From positions 1 through 41,968 of the IMG/VR virus record IMGVR_UViG_3300031951_000392: 41,968 bases of DNA. One strand, 5' to 3'. The position numbers and the translations under genes are program-made. This document shows positions 21,748 to 29,115 of this stretch, one piece after another. Positions within the stretch are counted from its first letter, which is position 1. The number at the start of each line of letters is the position of its first letter. This DNA is from a virus. The notes under the pieces are model-generated. The model searched no databases. It saw only the letters and a list, made by a program, of their open reading frames with translations, and had not been told where the DNA came from.

Positions 21748-22331
21748 TACTTTTTCTTGCTGTTAAGTTCTTCAATATACTTGTTTAATTCCCTGTATGC
21801 CACCGCAAAATCATACGTACTGCTTTCGTCCTTTACTGCCTCATACCCTGCATGTTTGTTTATCTGAAACATGGTAGCCCTGAATCCGTCGTACTTGTCC
21901 TGTGGTGTTTTCTCCCCTTTCTTCTTGTCCTGCAACATGTCCAACTGCTGCCTGTAAGTATCAAACACCGCCTTGTTATTTTTCTCCAAATTTACGGCAT
22001 ATTCTATCTCTTGAAGGTATGTGTCCTCTGCGAACTTAAACCGTGGGAAATAAGCCCGTAATGCGTCTGCGATGTGTTCTGAATAGTCCTGCTTAATGGC
22101 AAGTATCAGCAGGTCAATAGTAGCCGCCCTATACCGTATCTGCTCCATGCCGTGTACAAGGCGTATAAATTCGGTTGCATTACGGTCGCCCGTAACGATA
22201 TAATACTCGGATTGCAGTTTATCCCAGTTAGGGATAGTCGCACCGAAACAGTAATTTTCTATGAATACTTTAAGTGGTAGTTCCCGCAATGATGCATATT
22301 TCGTATATGCCAAGTCGCTCGCAGGCTTCAT
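21747..22331 (-). CDS. Tail-assembly-chaperone-like protein (downstream member)
   Basis: The protein has 194 residues from the ATG at 22331; the open frame extends to 22463, but the extension is Ser/Arg-rich and looks like the shadow of the overlapping gene 22270-22500. The body is helical and charged (FIENYCFGATIPNWDKLQSE, YAVNLEKNNKAVFDTYRQQL). It lies immediately upstream of the tape measure, with a TAATG overlap. This is the place of the tail assembly chaperone pair, often expressed by frameshifting, and the frame here is +1 to the preceding gene. A direct start or a frameshift cannot be separated from sequence alone. Confidence 0.5.
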   Translation of the reverse strand: MKPASDLAYTKYASLRELPLKVFIENYCFGATIPNWDKLQSEYYIVTGDRNATEFIRLVHGMEQIRYRAATIDLLILAIKQDYSEHIADALRAYFPRFKFAEDTYLQEIEYAVNLEKNNKAVFDTYRQQLDMLQDKKKGEKTPQDKYDGFRATMFQINKHAGYEAVKDESSTYDFAVAYRELNKYIEELNSKKK

Positions 22332-22500
22332 CTGTAAGGGGTCGCCACATGAAAGCGGGGTTGATGTTGACGGTTCGGAGTATCGCAAACTCTGTAAGCC
22401 CAGCCGCCACCGCTTGAGCGTAGAACTTAGGCTTGAGATGTTGAAGTTTAGCTTTGAGGACATTTTCAGACGGCTTTTGACATGTAACGCAACCTGCCAT
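22270..22500 (-). CDS. Small Cys-containing tail-region protein
   Basis: The 76-residue product starts MAGCVTCQKPSENVLKAKLQ with a C-x2-C knuckle, has a central helix YAQAVAAGLTEFAILRTV, and ends EICIIAGTTT. It overlaps the next gene by about 60 bases in a +1 frame, the arrangement of the upstream member of a tail assembly chaperone pair before a tape-measure gene. The Cys pair is unusual for a chaperone and could bind zinc. No family recognised. Confidence 0.5.
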   Translation of the reverse strand: MAGCVTCQKPSENVLKAKLQHLKPKFYAQAVAAGLTEFAILRTVNINPAFMWRPLTDEACERLGIYEICIIAGTTT

Positions 22501-22583
22501 AAAATTACTACATTTGTGTTAATATGAACTACACTATTACGACTACTGGGATAACTTCCGATTATTGGGAATACGTAAGCATA

Positions 22584-23012
22584 TCAGACGACTTTTAGTT
22601 GTTCTTTCAATGCTCTTACTACATCGGGCTTTATCACATGCCATGCTTCACGTTTACCTTCTTTATCTAAGCCGTAAACTGTCGGACGTGCGCCTATTAC
22701 GTACTGCGAATAAGGCACTTTACTAAATATGCTGTATTCATCGCCTTGTACCACTAATTCCATCTCACGCTGTAACCGCCCCGTTTTAAATATGTCCACA
22801 ATGGATTTACCCCTCTGTTTGAACTTCTTACGTGCATAGGCTTCGGACTTATACGGTGGTAGTGGCTCGCCATCCTTGCCGACACCTTCCTCGTATAACT
22901 GCTCACGGTTGATGTCCAGTATCGCTTCGGTGTTGTTCTGCATCGCCTCGCCCGTTGCTGCTGTGATATTGAACGCATCCAACCTGTTAGCCATATCTGT
23001 TATGGTAGCCAT
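22584..23012 (-). CDS. Head-tail connector or tail-completion protein
   Basis: The 142-residue protein resembles the small gp10-type connector or tail terminator proteins of siphophages. A helical N-terminus (ITDMANRLDAFNITAATGEA) is followed by a conserved-looking basic motif (YKSEAYARKKFKQRGK), a beta region (LQREMELVVQGDEYSIFS) and a helical tail. The loop IFSKVPYSQYVIGARPTVYG is typical of proteins that hold a virion interface. It overlaps the start of the next gene's frame by one base. The call rests on these local patterns and on position. Confidence 0.5.
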   Translation of the reverse strand: MATITDMANRLDAFNITAATGEAMQNNTEAILDINREQLYEEGVGKDGEPLPPYKSEAYARKKFKQRGKSIVDIFKTGRLQREMELVVQGDEYSIFSKVPYSQYVIGARPTVYGLDKEGKREAWHVIKPDVVRALKEQLKVV

Positions 23013-23200
23013 TATTTCGCTGCGTCTATTGACAATTCAAAATCGTAATGATCGCTTACCTCCGTACCGCATACAAGGCGATACATAATATCACCCTTTC
23101 GCACTTCAAGAGCAAATACTATGCGTGGCTGCTGTTCTAAATCGGTCTTGAGATACACCATATCACCTATCTCAAATATGTTATCAATCAACATAGCCAT
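23012..23200 (-). CDS. Small beta protein with GD-VYLKTD motif
   Basis: The 62-residue product has the pattern IFEIGDMVYLKTDLEQQPRI followed by beta strands and ends HYDFELSIDAAK. The element Gly-Asp-x-Val-Tyr-Leu-Lys-Thr-Asp, then Glu-Gln, and a Cys-Gly turn is the core of a small beta-barrel protein that I associate with Bacteroidota phages, similar to YodC-type proteins. The function is unknown. It starts 14 bases after a hairpin at 23214-23239 and is the first gene of the tail block beyond it. Confidence 0.6.
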   Translation of the reverse strand: MAMLIDNIFEIGDMVYLKTDLEQQPRIVFALEVRKGDIMYRLVCGTEVSDHYDFELSIDAAK

Positions 23201-23213
23201 ACATAATAAATTA

Positions 23214-23239
23214 ACGGGGGATAGTTTCCCATCCCCCGT
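23214..23239 (-). terminator. Attenuator-like hairpin after the tail-tube region
   Basis: ACGGGGGAT (23214-23222), an eight-base loop and ATCCCCCGT (23231-23239) form a perfect 9-bp GC-rich stem, 7 bases after the stop of 23246-23470. On the minus strand it is followed by TAATTTATT, a weak U-tract. It probably ends part of the transcripts and keeps downstream tail genes lower than head and tail-tube genes. Confidence 0.55.
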
Positions 23240-23245
23240 ATGGTT

Positions 23246-23470
23246 TTACTCTTCTTTAGGTTTCTCAACCTTTTCTTTCTTCGGCTGAACGGGATTGCAA
23301 GCCCTGTAAACAGTCTGCAATGCTCGCTTCTTGTCTGCTTCGGAACTCCCTGCGAATACAGCCTCATCAGCCATAAACTTTTCGGTGAATTCCTTTTCAG
23401 TCATAGCGGCAACTACATCCTTGTTAAAGGATATGCTTATGCCGTTCAGTTCTGCTTTGATGTCTGCCAT
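23246..23470 (-). CDS. Small protein following the tail-tube gene
   Basis: The 74-residue product starts MADIKAELNGISISFNKD, continues with a helical AAMTEKEFTEKFMADEAVF segment and ends in a Lys/Pro/Glu-rich tail (PKKEKVEKPKEE). Size and place behind the tail-tube gene suit a small tail chaperone or virion protein, but I recognise no domain. A strong hairpin follows 7 bases after the stop. Confidence 0.6.
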   Translation of the reverse strand: MADIKAELNGISISFNKDVVAAMTEKEFTEKFMADEAVFAGSSEADKKRALQTVYRACNPVQPKKEKVEKPKEE

Positions 23471-23473
23471 ATA

Positions 23474-24427
23474 TTACGGAGTTGTAAGCGTGTACTTGTT
23501 AGGAGTTTCAGTTACTACATACGCAAAGTATGGTGTGCCTGTAAGCGTAGCAGGTGCAGCAAGTCCAACCGTTACCGATGTCGCAGGGGTTGACGTGATT
23601 GTCAGGTCGTATTGGTCAAGTACCGAATTATACGATACCGCTGATACGGTTACTGATACTCCCGCTGCTGTGAACACCGTCCATGCGCCTGTCGCTGCAA
23701 GGGTAGAGCCGAATGTTACACCGAGTGATGCACCACCGCAAATGTACTTACCGCTTACGTACAGGTGTGTCGCTGTTGACGCTGTTGTCCCTGCATACAG
23801 TTGCACGTTAGCAAGACCCATTGTAGCCATGTTAACGGTAAAGTTAGTAGGCGCAAACGCTACGTTCTCGTTCAGTTGACGGTTATCCAATACACGGAAG
23901 TTAATCGGATAAGCGTTAACGTCATCGGGCTTCTTCTGCATCCAGTCCTCAACCCATACTTCAAACATCTGAATACCACCGAGTGACGGGTCGCCCGCTG
24001 TGTCGAGTGCCTCTGTACCCCAAACAGTACCCATTGCATCTACGAAGAGGAAATCGAAGAAGTTGAACTTCAACAACTGCTTAACCTCTTGGAACACGCA
24101 GAATGAGCCGTTCATCAGATAACGCCAGTTATACGGTTTGTTCTGAACGCCTGCAACGTAGTTGTTACGGTTTGTCGTAACTGGGTCGCCAGTGTTGTCC
24201 GTGAAGTTGGTCAGGAACGGCAGGATATAAGCCCTACCCGTATTCGCTACGGTCTTAGCGGCTAATGCTGCGTTGAAGGTTGCTGAATCGGCAAGGTCTG
24301 CCGCATCGAATACAAAGCCCTTAGGTACAGCTATTGCGTAGCTTACTATGTCAGGCGTTGTGGCGCATGTAACAAGCCCTGTATTGGCTGTAATTGCGCA
24401 GTTTGCTGTATTTAATACTGTTGACAT
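23474..24427 (-). CDS. Probable major tail (tube) protein
   Basis: The 317-residue protein starts MSTVLNTANCAITANTGLV and is beta-rich with Trp/Phe/Asp-containing strands (FFDFLFVDAMGTVWG, IQMFEVWVEDWMQKK). The last 90 residues (GAWTVFTAAGVSVTVSAVSY, LTITSTPATSVTVGL) look like an Ig-like bacterial domain appended to the tube protein, as in many siphophage tail-tube proteins. It lies between connector genes and the tape-measure region, the standard place. The role is from position and composition. Confidence 0.6.
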   Translation of the reverse strand: MSTVLNTANCAITANTGLVTCATTPDIVSYAIAVPKGFVFDAADLADSATFNAALAAKTVANTGRAYILPFLTNFTDNTGDPVTTNRNNYVAGVQNKPYNWRYLMNGSFCVFQEVKQLLKFNFFDFLFVDAMGTVWGTEALDTAGDPSLGGIQMFEVWVEDWMQKKPDDVNAYPINFRVLDNRQLNENVAFAPTNFTVNMATMGLANVQLYAGTTASTATHLYVSGKYICGGASLGVTFGSTLAATGAWTVFTAAGVSVTVSAVSYNSVLDQYDLTITSTPATSVTVGLAAPATLTGTPYFAYVVTETPNKYTLTTP

Positions 24428-24450
24428 TTTAATTTGATTGTTTTAAATAG

Positions 24451-25371
24451 TTATGAATTTTCGTTGAATGTTAGAATCATTACCATGCCATCCTGAAATC
24501 CATCGTTTGGATAGTCGCTGCCATAAGTGAACGTACCTGTTACGGGGTCGTATGGCACGTAGTTCACCGCCTGCGATACCGTAGTCATGTTATTGCCATC
24601 AAGGGTAAACGATGAGAACACATCTCGCCCGATAAGGTGGGGGATAGTTACCGTGTTACCCGTAGGGTATTGCAATTGAATCTTGACACCGTTAAAAAGC
24701 GTCTGTGTGATGCTTGTATTCGGATTGTCCTTGAATATCACAATTATCTGTGCTGTCATGGCATTAAAATATAGCGGTGTCGCTAATGGCAGCGCACATT
24801 CCTGATACGCTGTGATTTCGATTGTATTGGTCATTTCGATGGCGAAACATAGCTTCGGTTGTTGGTTGTTCTTAGCAAGTGCATCGTTCTTCACTTTGCC
24901 GCTGAATCGCTTTAGAACCTTATCAACATCACGCTCCACGTTCTTAACAAAGAACCCGTAACGATTCGGAAGTATTAAATTGCGCACATCGTTTATGACC
25001 TGTTCGTCCATACGCTGCGTGTCGTTATTCGGTGTTACAAGTTCAAGGTTACAGAAACAGTATAAGGTTACGTTGTATGTATGCCCTACTCCCTTAACCG
25101 TTGTAGGGTCATTCAGACCGAACCATAATAGAGCCGCAATACGGTCGTCATAGAACATGTCGTTGTTGTAGTCTATCCCTTCAATAAATGCCTGTGGCAC
25201 ATATCCGTTATCAACTACATTGTTACGATACGCCCTGCCATATACCTGCAACAATTCAGACGTTAACCCTGATTCGCCCCACTTCGTGTATAATTGCTCA
25301 TACAACCATGACTGGAGTAATTGAATCGGGTAGTCTATCCCTGTCGGTCTTGGTAGCAGATTGTTAGACAA
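24451..25371 (-). CDS. Head-tail connector or tail-terminator candidate
   Basis: The 306-residue protein begins MSNNLLPRPTGIDYPIQLLQ, has a Trp/Tyr-rich helix and an acidic loop, then beta segments (MTAQIIVIFKDNPNTSITQT). No family recognised. It lies upstream of the tail-tube gene and overlaps the 3' end of the Big2-containing gene by 8 bases. In siphophages this slot holds connector or terminator proteins, so that role is likely; its size is larger than usual for those proteins. Confidence 0.55.
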   Translation of the reverse strand: MSNNLLPRPTGIDYPIQLLQSWLYEQLYTKWGESGLTSELLQVYGRAYRNNVVDNGYVPQAFIEGIDYNNDMFYDDRIAALLWFGLNDPTTVKGVGHTYNVTLYCFCNLELVTPNNDTQRMDEQVINDVRNLILPNRYGFFVKNVERDVDKVLKRFSGKVKNDALAKNNQQPKLCFAIEMTNTIEITAYQECALPLATPLYFNAMTAQIIVIFKDNPNTSITQTLFNGVKIQLQYPTGNTVTIPHLIGRDVFSSFTLDGNNMTTVSQAVNYVPYDPVTGTFTYGSDYPNDGFQDGMVMILTFNENS

Positions 25372-26644
25372 TTCCTACGGCTTTAGTTATTTGTTTCTGT
25401 AATGCCTGTTTTACTTTTACCACCTCCTGATTAATCTGCTTACGCAAACCTACGCTGTATGGTATTTCTTCGGACGGTTTAGCAAGATTTAGTTCCTCAT
25501 ACAAGTGCTGTAATGCGTCATTGCCCATAATGTTACGCTGTGTGCCATTAGCCCGATAGCTGAATATCAAAGCCTCTACAACCTTTGCCGCCATCTGCAA
25601 GCCTATCAGATTATCCAATAGATGCCCGTTACGGATAACATTGTTTGTAGCGTCTATGTACGTGGTTATCTCTAAATTCAACCCGTATGTGAGGTTATTA
25701 GACCCGATAGGATTGCGCTTAAAGTTGCGATTGCCTTGTACGTCTGTTTGCACCTGTGCGCTGTATGCCCAGATACGTGCAGTTTTGTACGATTGCATCG
25801 CCACGCTGTAATACATAGCTTTTGCGCCTTGTGCTTCTATATCGTCCTGATAGTACCCGAAATAGAACGTACCGCCTTTATTGATTGTGTTACTAAGCCA
25901 GTTCAGTATCGCATCGTTATCAAGCGGGACTATTACCTGCTGTTGTGCCGATGCTGTTACTTCAATGGTGTAAATCGGGGGTAACGTCATATCATTGTAC
26001 AGGTACATATTGAACGTGCAGTCGTTATCAAAGAACAACTCAACGCTGTTCATCTTGATAGCGAAGTCGCCCCGTGACACGAGTATGCGAAGCCCTACAA
26101 ACTGCCCCGTATTGGCTACGGGTTGAGGGTACAACTGCCAGTCGCCACGGTAGAAGCATAAGCGGGTAGGGTCAATGACCTGCGGAGCATTATAGACCGC
26201 ATTTACGGCATTCAGGACAACGGATCGTTGCAGGTTATCCAAGTAAGCCGATGTAGTGCTGCCGTTATCGGGTCTAAGGTCGTCAAGTAATGCAGTATCG
26301 CATAGCGTGTGAAAGTCCTCATAATACCTTCTTGACTGCGAAGTCACGCCCTGTGATAACCACAATACTCTATTCTTTAGCCCGTTGTAAACTGCATCTA
26401 TATCGAACCCGTTGGACAATGTGCGGGTAGTAACGCCAAGTGATACGGATATGCTATCCGAACCAACTGTGTACACTATCACACATGCACCCTGCGCAAC
26501 ACCCGTGACCACTCCCGACCCGTTGACGGTAGCTATTGCCGTATTGCTACTGCTCCAGTTACCGCCAACGGTAGCATTAGATAAGGTCGTAGTTTGTCCG
26601 ACCATTACCGATGTATTGCCTGTTATGGGAGTTGTTATTGCCAT
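25364..26644 (-). CDS. Virion protein with N-terminal Big2 Ig-like domain
   Basis: The 426-residue protein starts with a bacterial Ig-like group 2 domain: TPITGNTSVMVGQTTTLSNA, NWSSSNTAIATVN, GVVTGVAQGACVIVYTV. This is the diagnostic series of Big_2 (W-x-S-S-N...A-x-V...G-x-V-x-G...G...I-x-Y). About 330 residues of unrecognised virion protein follow, ending in a helical LRKQINQEVVKVKQALQK segment. Ig-like domains on phage capsids or tails bind carbohydrates or stabilise particles. Its position after the capsid gene suggests a connector or decoration protein. Confidence 0.65.
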   Translation of the reverse strand: MAITTPITGNTSVMVGQTTTLSNATVGGNWSSSNTAIATVNGSGVVTGVAQGACVIVYTVGSDSISVSLGVTTRTLSNGFDIDAVYNGLKNRVLWLSQGVTSQSRRYYEDFHTLCDTALLDDLRPDNGSTTSAYLDNLQRSVVLNAVNAVYNAPQVIDPTRLCFYRGDWQLYPQPVANTGQFVGLRILVSRGDFAIKMNSVELFFDNDCTFNMYLYNDMTLPPIYTIEVTASAQQQVIVPLDNDAILNWLSNTINKGGTFYFGYYQDDIEAQGAKAMYYSVAMQSYKTARIWAYSAQVQTDVQGNRNFKRNPIGSNNLTYGLNLEITTYIDATNNVIRNGHLLDNLIGLQMAAKVVEALIFSYRANGTQRNIMGNDALQHLYEELNLAKPSEEIPYSVGLRKQINQEVVKVKQALQKQITKAVGIV

Positions 26645-26645
26645 A

Positions 26646-27131
26646 TTACCACTTCATGTATGCTGAACCTGTATAAGCTGCTTTACCTGTGTCTGTCTTG
26701 ATAATTCGAACACGGTAGTAAGCAAATGGACTTGATGGTACGAGCCACTTGTTATTGCCCGCTGCTGATATTGTCGCACTTGCTCCCACACATGACGCAC
26801 ATTGTGTTGTTGTGCCTGTGATAGTGTAAGGATAAGTGAATGCCGAGTTATCAGAGGCTTGCAGGATAGCAGTAGCCGCAACCGTACCTGTCACCTGCGT
26901 AACGAGCGCATTGATGTTCAGGTTCAGGTTGTTGCTTATCTGTCCGAGCCAAATGTAACCCGTATCAGCCGATACAAGTGTATCGAGCGTAACGATTGTG
27001 CCTGCTGCGTTCTTGTAGCTAACAGGAAGTGCAGTCGTCTGCTGAATTGTACCGTAAACGCCACGCACCTGCGCTGTGGCTGCGATTGTTCCGAGGGCTA
27101 TAATAGCCACTATTGCGATTAACTTTTTCAT
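26646..27131 (-). CDS. Exported protein encoded behind the capsid gene
   Basis: The 161-residue protein has a textbook Sec signal peptide: MKK, a hydrophobic core (LIAIVAIIALGTIAA) and a TAQ cleavage site near residue 21. The mature part is Thr/Ala/Val-rich and beta-like with a Cys pair (QCASC). It starts 20 bases after the capsid gene stop and ends 2 bases before the next start, so it is co-transcribed with virion genes. A secreted product in this slot is unexpected. Options are a periplasmic coat or decoration protein acquired on release, or a host-directed factor. Confidence 0.65.
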   Translation of the reverse strand: MKKLIAIVAIIALGTIAATAQVRGVYGTIQQTTALPVSYKNAAGTIVTLDTLVSADTGYIWLGQISNNLNLNINALVTQVTGTVAATAILQASDNSAFTYPYTITGTTTQCASCVGASATISAAGNNKWLVPSSPFAYYRVRIIKTDTGKAAYTGSAYMKW

Positions 27132-27150
27132 CTTTAGTTCACGTTGGATT

Positions 27151-28239
27151 TTAAGCGGTTAAAGCAAAGAAGTAAATCGGTGTTTCGTTGGAGTTAGACA
27201 GGTAAGACGTAACGAATGCAGCAGTGAAACCTATCTGCCAGTTCTGTGTCTGTGACTGTCCGTAACCGTAAGAACCTGATGTGTCCGACTGGTTGTTCCA
27301 TCCGAATATCTGATACTCCATGTTAGCGTACATGTCATCACCGATTGTACCGTAACCACCGACATACTGGTCAAATGATTTACTTGAAGTTGGTGAGTAG
27401 TACAGTTCAGGCATCCACGGAACGAAACAGAACGAGTTCTTAGGCATAACGAGGGCAGAACCGAGGTTATAACCGCCTGTTACCGCTACCGCTGTGTTCA
27501 GGTTTAGGTCTTCCCATACGTTATCAAAGTAGCCGCCTGCTGCGGGTTGGATTGCCTTAGCATCAAACTGATAGTTCAGGTTCGCAGCGTTCATGTTACC
27601 CTGTGCGTATGTGTACTGATACTGTGGGTACAGGATTGGGTCAAGCAGGGCATCGTAAGTAGATGAACCGTAACCCGCCTGACGCATAACAGATGTCATT
27701 GCGCTGTAAGGCTGTGGGCTGCTGATTTCATACGCATCGGTTGAAGCGTTGAATGTGGCATTGAGGATAGAAGACACGCCATAAGGCAAAGTCGCTGTAC
27801 GGTTAGTGTACAGGTTAGATGTCAACCACTCACGTACACGGGTACGGATGTTACGCATTGCCTGCTTCGCTTGGTTGTCGAAGATTGCAGCGAAGTCGAA
27901 CACGTTGTCCATACCTGTTACGTTGAACGTCTGGAACTCTTCCGTAAACGTTACGAACGACAATGCCTGCTGTGCAGATGATCCCTGTGAACCTGTCGGG
28001 AAGTCGGTCATAGCCGAGCCGTTGGTAGAGGCATTGCGGTTGAAGTAGTAACCATATACAGGACGCTGAACGGATTTCTTAATCTCGTCCACGTTCATAA
28101 TGGTTTCAAAATACTGTTGGTTGTCGAGGGCGTAAGATAGAACTGCTGTATCTTTTTCACGCAGTTCGTTAGCGTTAAGCCCTGATTTTACACGACCCTG
28201 AAAACCCAATAAGGCTGAGTCATAAAAGTTAGCTGCCAT
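27151..28239 (-). CDS. Major capsid protein (probable HK97 fold)
   Basis: The 362-residue protein directly follows the scaffold-to-cassette region and is the first gene of the structural transcript. It is Asn/Tyr/Ala-rich with a helical N-terminal arm (LNANELREKDTAVLSYALD), a central long helix (IFDNQAKQAMRNIRTRVREW) and beta-rich P-domain-like segments. Length, composition and position (portal, scaffold, capsid, connectors, tube) fit an HK97-fold capsid protein. No protease motif is visible. A 140-base leader precedes it. Confidence 0.7.
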   Translation of the reverse strand: MAANFYDSALLGFQGRVKSGLNANELREKDTAVLSYALDNQQYFETIMNVDEIKKSVQRPVYGYYFNRNASTNGSAMTDFPTGSQGSSAQQALSFVTFTEEFQTFNVTGMDNVFDFAAIFDNQAKQAMRNIRTRVREWLTSNLYTNRTATLPYGVSSILNATFNASTDAYEISSPQPYSAMTSVMRQAGYGSSTYDALLDPILYPQYQYTYAQGNMNAANLNYQFDAKAIQPAAGGYFDNVWEDLNLNTAVAVTGGYNLGSALVMPKNSFCFVPWMPELYYSPTSSKSFDQYVGGYGTIGDDMYANMEYQIFGWNNQSDTSGSYGYGQSQTQNWQIGFTAAFVTSYLSNSNETPIYFFALTA

Positions 28240-28380
28240 TGCAGAATGAATTTAATGTTAGAAAATGTTGTTTCGGTTATCGGTTGCACAGCACCCGATG
28301 CGTAACGGAACATCCGCATTCACTAAACCCATGCACGGCATAAGGTAGGAATTGATTAGAAGAACGCCTTGCTAATCTGT
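28240..28380 (-). promoter_or_regulatory. Structured 5' leader of the capsid gene
   Basis: The region has no gene. It contains a strong hairpin at 28279-28299 (ATCGG-TGC paired with GCA-CCGAT) and a second at 28298-28319 (ATGCG/CGCAT, alternatively CGGA/TCCG). A promoter-like TACCTTTA lies at 28389-28382. A structured leader before the most abundant protein could stabilise its mRNA. Confidence 0.4.
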
Positions 28381-28405
28381 GTAAAGGTAAATAAAGTATT
28401 TGAAA

Positions 28406-28433
28406 TAAAAAAGCCAACTAAGAATAGTCGGCT
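28406..28433 (-). terminator. Rho-independent terminator ahead of the capsid leader
   Basis: The minus-strand stem AGCCGACTA-TTCT-TAGTTGGCT (nine pairs, one G-T) is followed by TTTTTTA. It ends the small cassette 28462-28656 and separates it from the capsid transcription unit. Confidence 0.8.
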
Positions 28434-28461
28434 CAAAAAACGCACTGATATGAAAAAATCT

Positions 28462-28656
28462 TTAATCCATACTATGCACCACTAAGCGCATGTAGTCGGG
28501 GTGGTTGGTGTCGATTGGTTGTGATGTGCAAGAGGCGTGAGTAATTAGCTGCGGGAATGGGTCAAGTGTTACATTACCTACCCCAATATTAATTGACCAT
28601 GTAGCCTCACTCACCACCTCGCATTGTTGCGTTTGTTCTGCGTTTGTGTGTTCCAT
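28462..28656 (-). CDS. Small cassette protein, unknown function
   Basis: The 64-residue product is acidic and Thr/Ser-rich with two Cys (QQCEVV and HASCTS). It starts MEHTNAEQTQQ. No motif is recognised. It stands alone between its own promoter-like TATATTTA and a strong terminator, in the gap between scaffold and capsid genes, which marks it as a moron-like insertion. Confidence 0.55.
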   Translation of the reverse strand: MEHTNAEQTQQCEVVSEATWSINIGVGNVTLDPFPQLITHASCTSQPIDTNHPDYMRLVVHSMD

Positions 28657-28672
28657 AAGTCATTGTTTGACG

Positions 28673-28680
28673 TAAATATA
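28673..28680 (-). promoter_or_regulatory. -7 element TATATTTA
   Basis: The minus-strand TATATTTA differs from TAnnTTTG at the last base and lies 16 bases ahead of the ATG at 28656. No clear -33 element. The 74-base stretch up to 28731 holds no other signal. Confidence 0.35.
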
Positions 28681-28730
28681 CGGCATTTCGGATAATTCTA
28701 TTAAAATGGTGGTTAGTTCGCACATGGTTA

Positions 28731-28937
28731 CTATCGTTTACATGGGTAATTAATAAGCCTGTACGCCATATTCATTGACTTTTGCAGGCTGGGGTGAGAG
28801 TGGAAGAAAATAAACGTTTCGCCACCTATATCACCATAAGTAAAATCGTTTGATTCGGGGCGTATCTGCTTAGCTTGCTTTTGCGCCCACCTTGCGATAA
28901 TCATATCGACTTCGTTCATTTCGTGTTCGTGACTCAT
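28731..28937 (-). CDS. Small cassette protein, unknown function
   Basis: The product is 68 residues from the ATG at 28937 (MSHEHEMNEVDMIIARWAQK). A longer frame reaches back to 28967 but begins upstream of the promoter-like TATATTTG, so I chose the inner start. The protein is His/Glu-rich at the start and Lys-rich at the end, with an FHSHPSLQ segment. No family recognised. It is one of the independent units between scaffold and capsid genes. Confidence 0.55.
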   Translation of the reverse strand: MSHEHEMNEVDMIIARWAQKQAKQIRPESNDFTYGDIGGETFIFFHSHPSLQKSMNMAYRLINYPCKR

Positions 28938-28956
28938 AATAGTTTGACATTTGCAG

Positions 28957-28964
28957 CAAATATA
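28957..28964 (-). promoter_or_regulatory. -7 element TATATTTG
   Basis: The minus-strand TATATTTG is a full match to TAnnTTTG, 19 bases ahead of the ATG at 28937. It touches the T-tract of the preceding terminator, so a new transcript starts right where the previous one ends. Confidence 0.5.
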
Positions 28965-28965
28965 C

Positions 28966-28995
28966 AAAAAAGCGGGACTACTTTATTCGTCCCGC
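28966..28995 (-). terminator. Rho-independent terminator behind the 12-codon gene
   Basis: The minus-strand stem GCGGGAC-(10 bases)-GTCCCGC, seven perfect GC-rich pairs, is followed by TTTTTTG. Confidence 0.75.
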
Positions 28996-29004
28996 CTAAA
29001 ATGT

Positions 29005-29043
29005 TTAGCACATTTTGCCGCCTTTTTTCTTACCTTTTGCCAT
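29005..29043 (-). CDS. Tiny basic peptide (12 residues)
   Basis: The frame encodes MAKGKKKGGKMC. It occupies exactly the space between two terminators and starts 16 bases after the first, so it is either expressed by read-through or from a short TAATTTTA promoter-like box. Seven of twelve residues are Lys or Gly, and Cys is last. Such a peptide could bind nucleic acid, but expression is not proven. Confidence 0.35.
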   Translation of the reverse strand: MAKGKKKGGKMC

Positions 29044-29058
29044 AGGTGTAAAATTACC

Positions 29059-29087
29059 AAAAAAAGGCGAGTGTAGAAACACCCGCC
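29059..29087 (-). terminator. Rho-independent terminator after the scaffold gene
   Basis: The minus-strand stem GGCGGGTG-TTTCTA-CACTCGCC (eight pairs, one G-T) is followed by seven T. It ends the operon from terminase to scaffold. Confidence 0.8.
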
Positions 29088-29115
29088 CCAAATTGAACAC
29101 TTATGACCACAAAAC

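Noticed and set aside
22509-22598. Plus-strand 24-codon frame behind a TACATTTG box, antisense to the tail operon
   Set aside because: The -7 box is perfect but there is no -33 element at the right distance, the frame is short, overlaps the end of a minus-strand gene and encodes an uninformative Thr/Ser-rich peptide. I could not support it as a gene.
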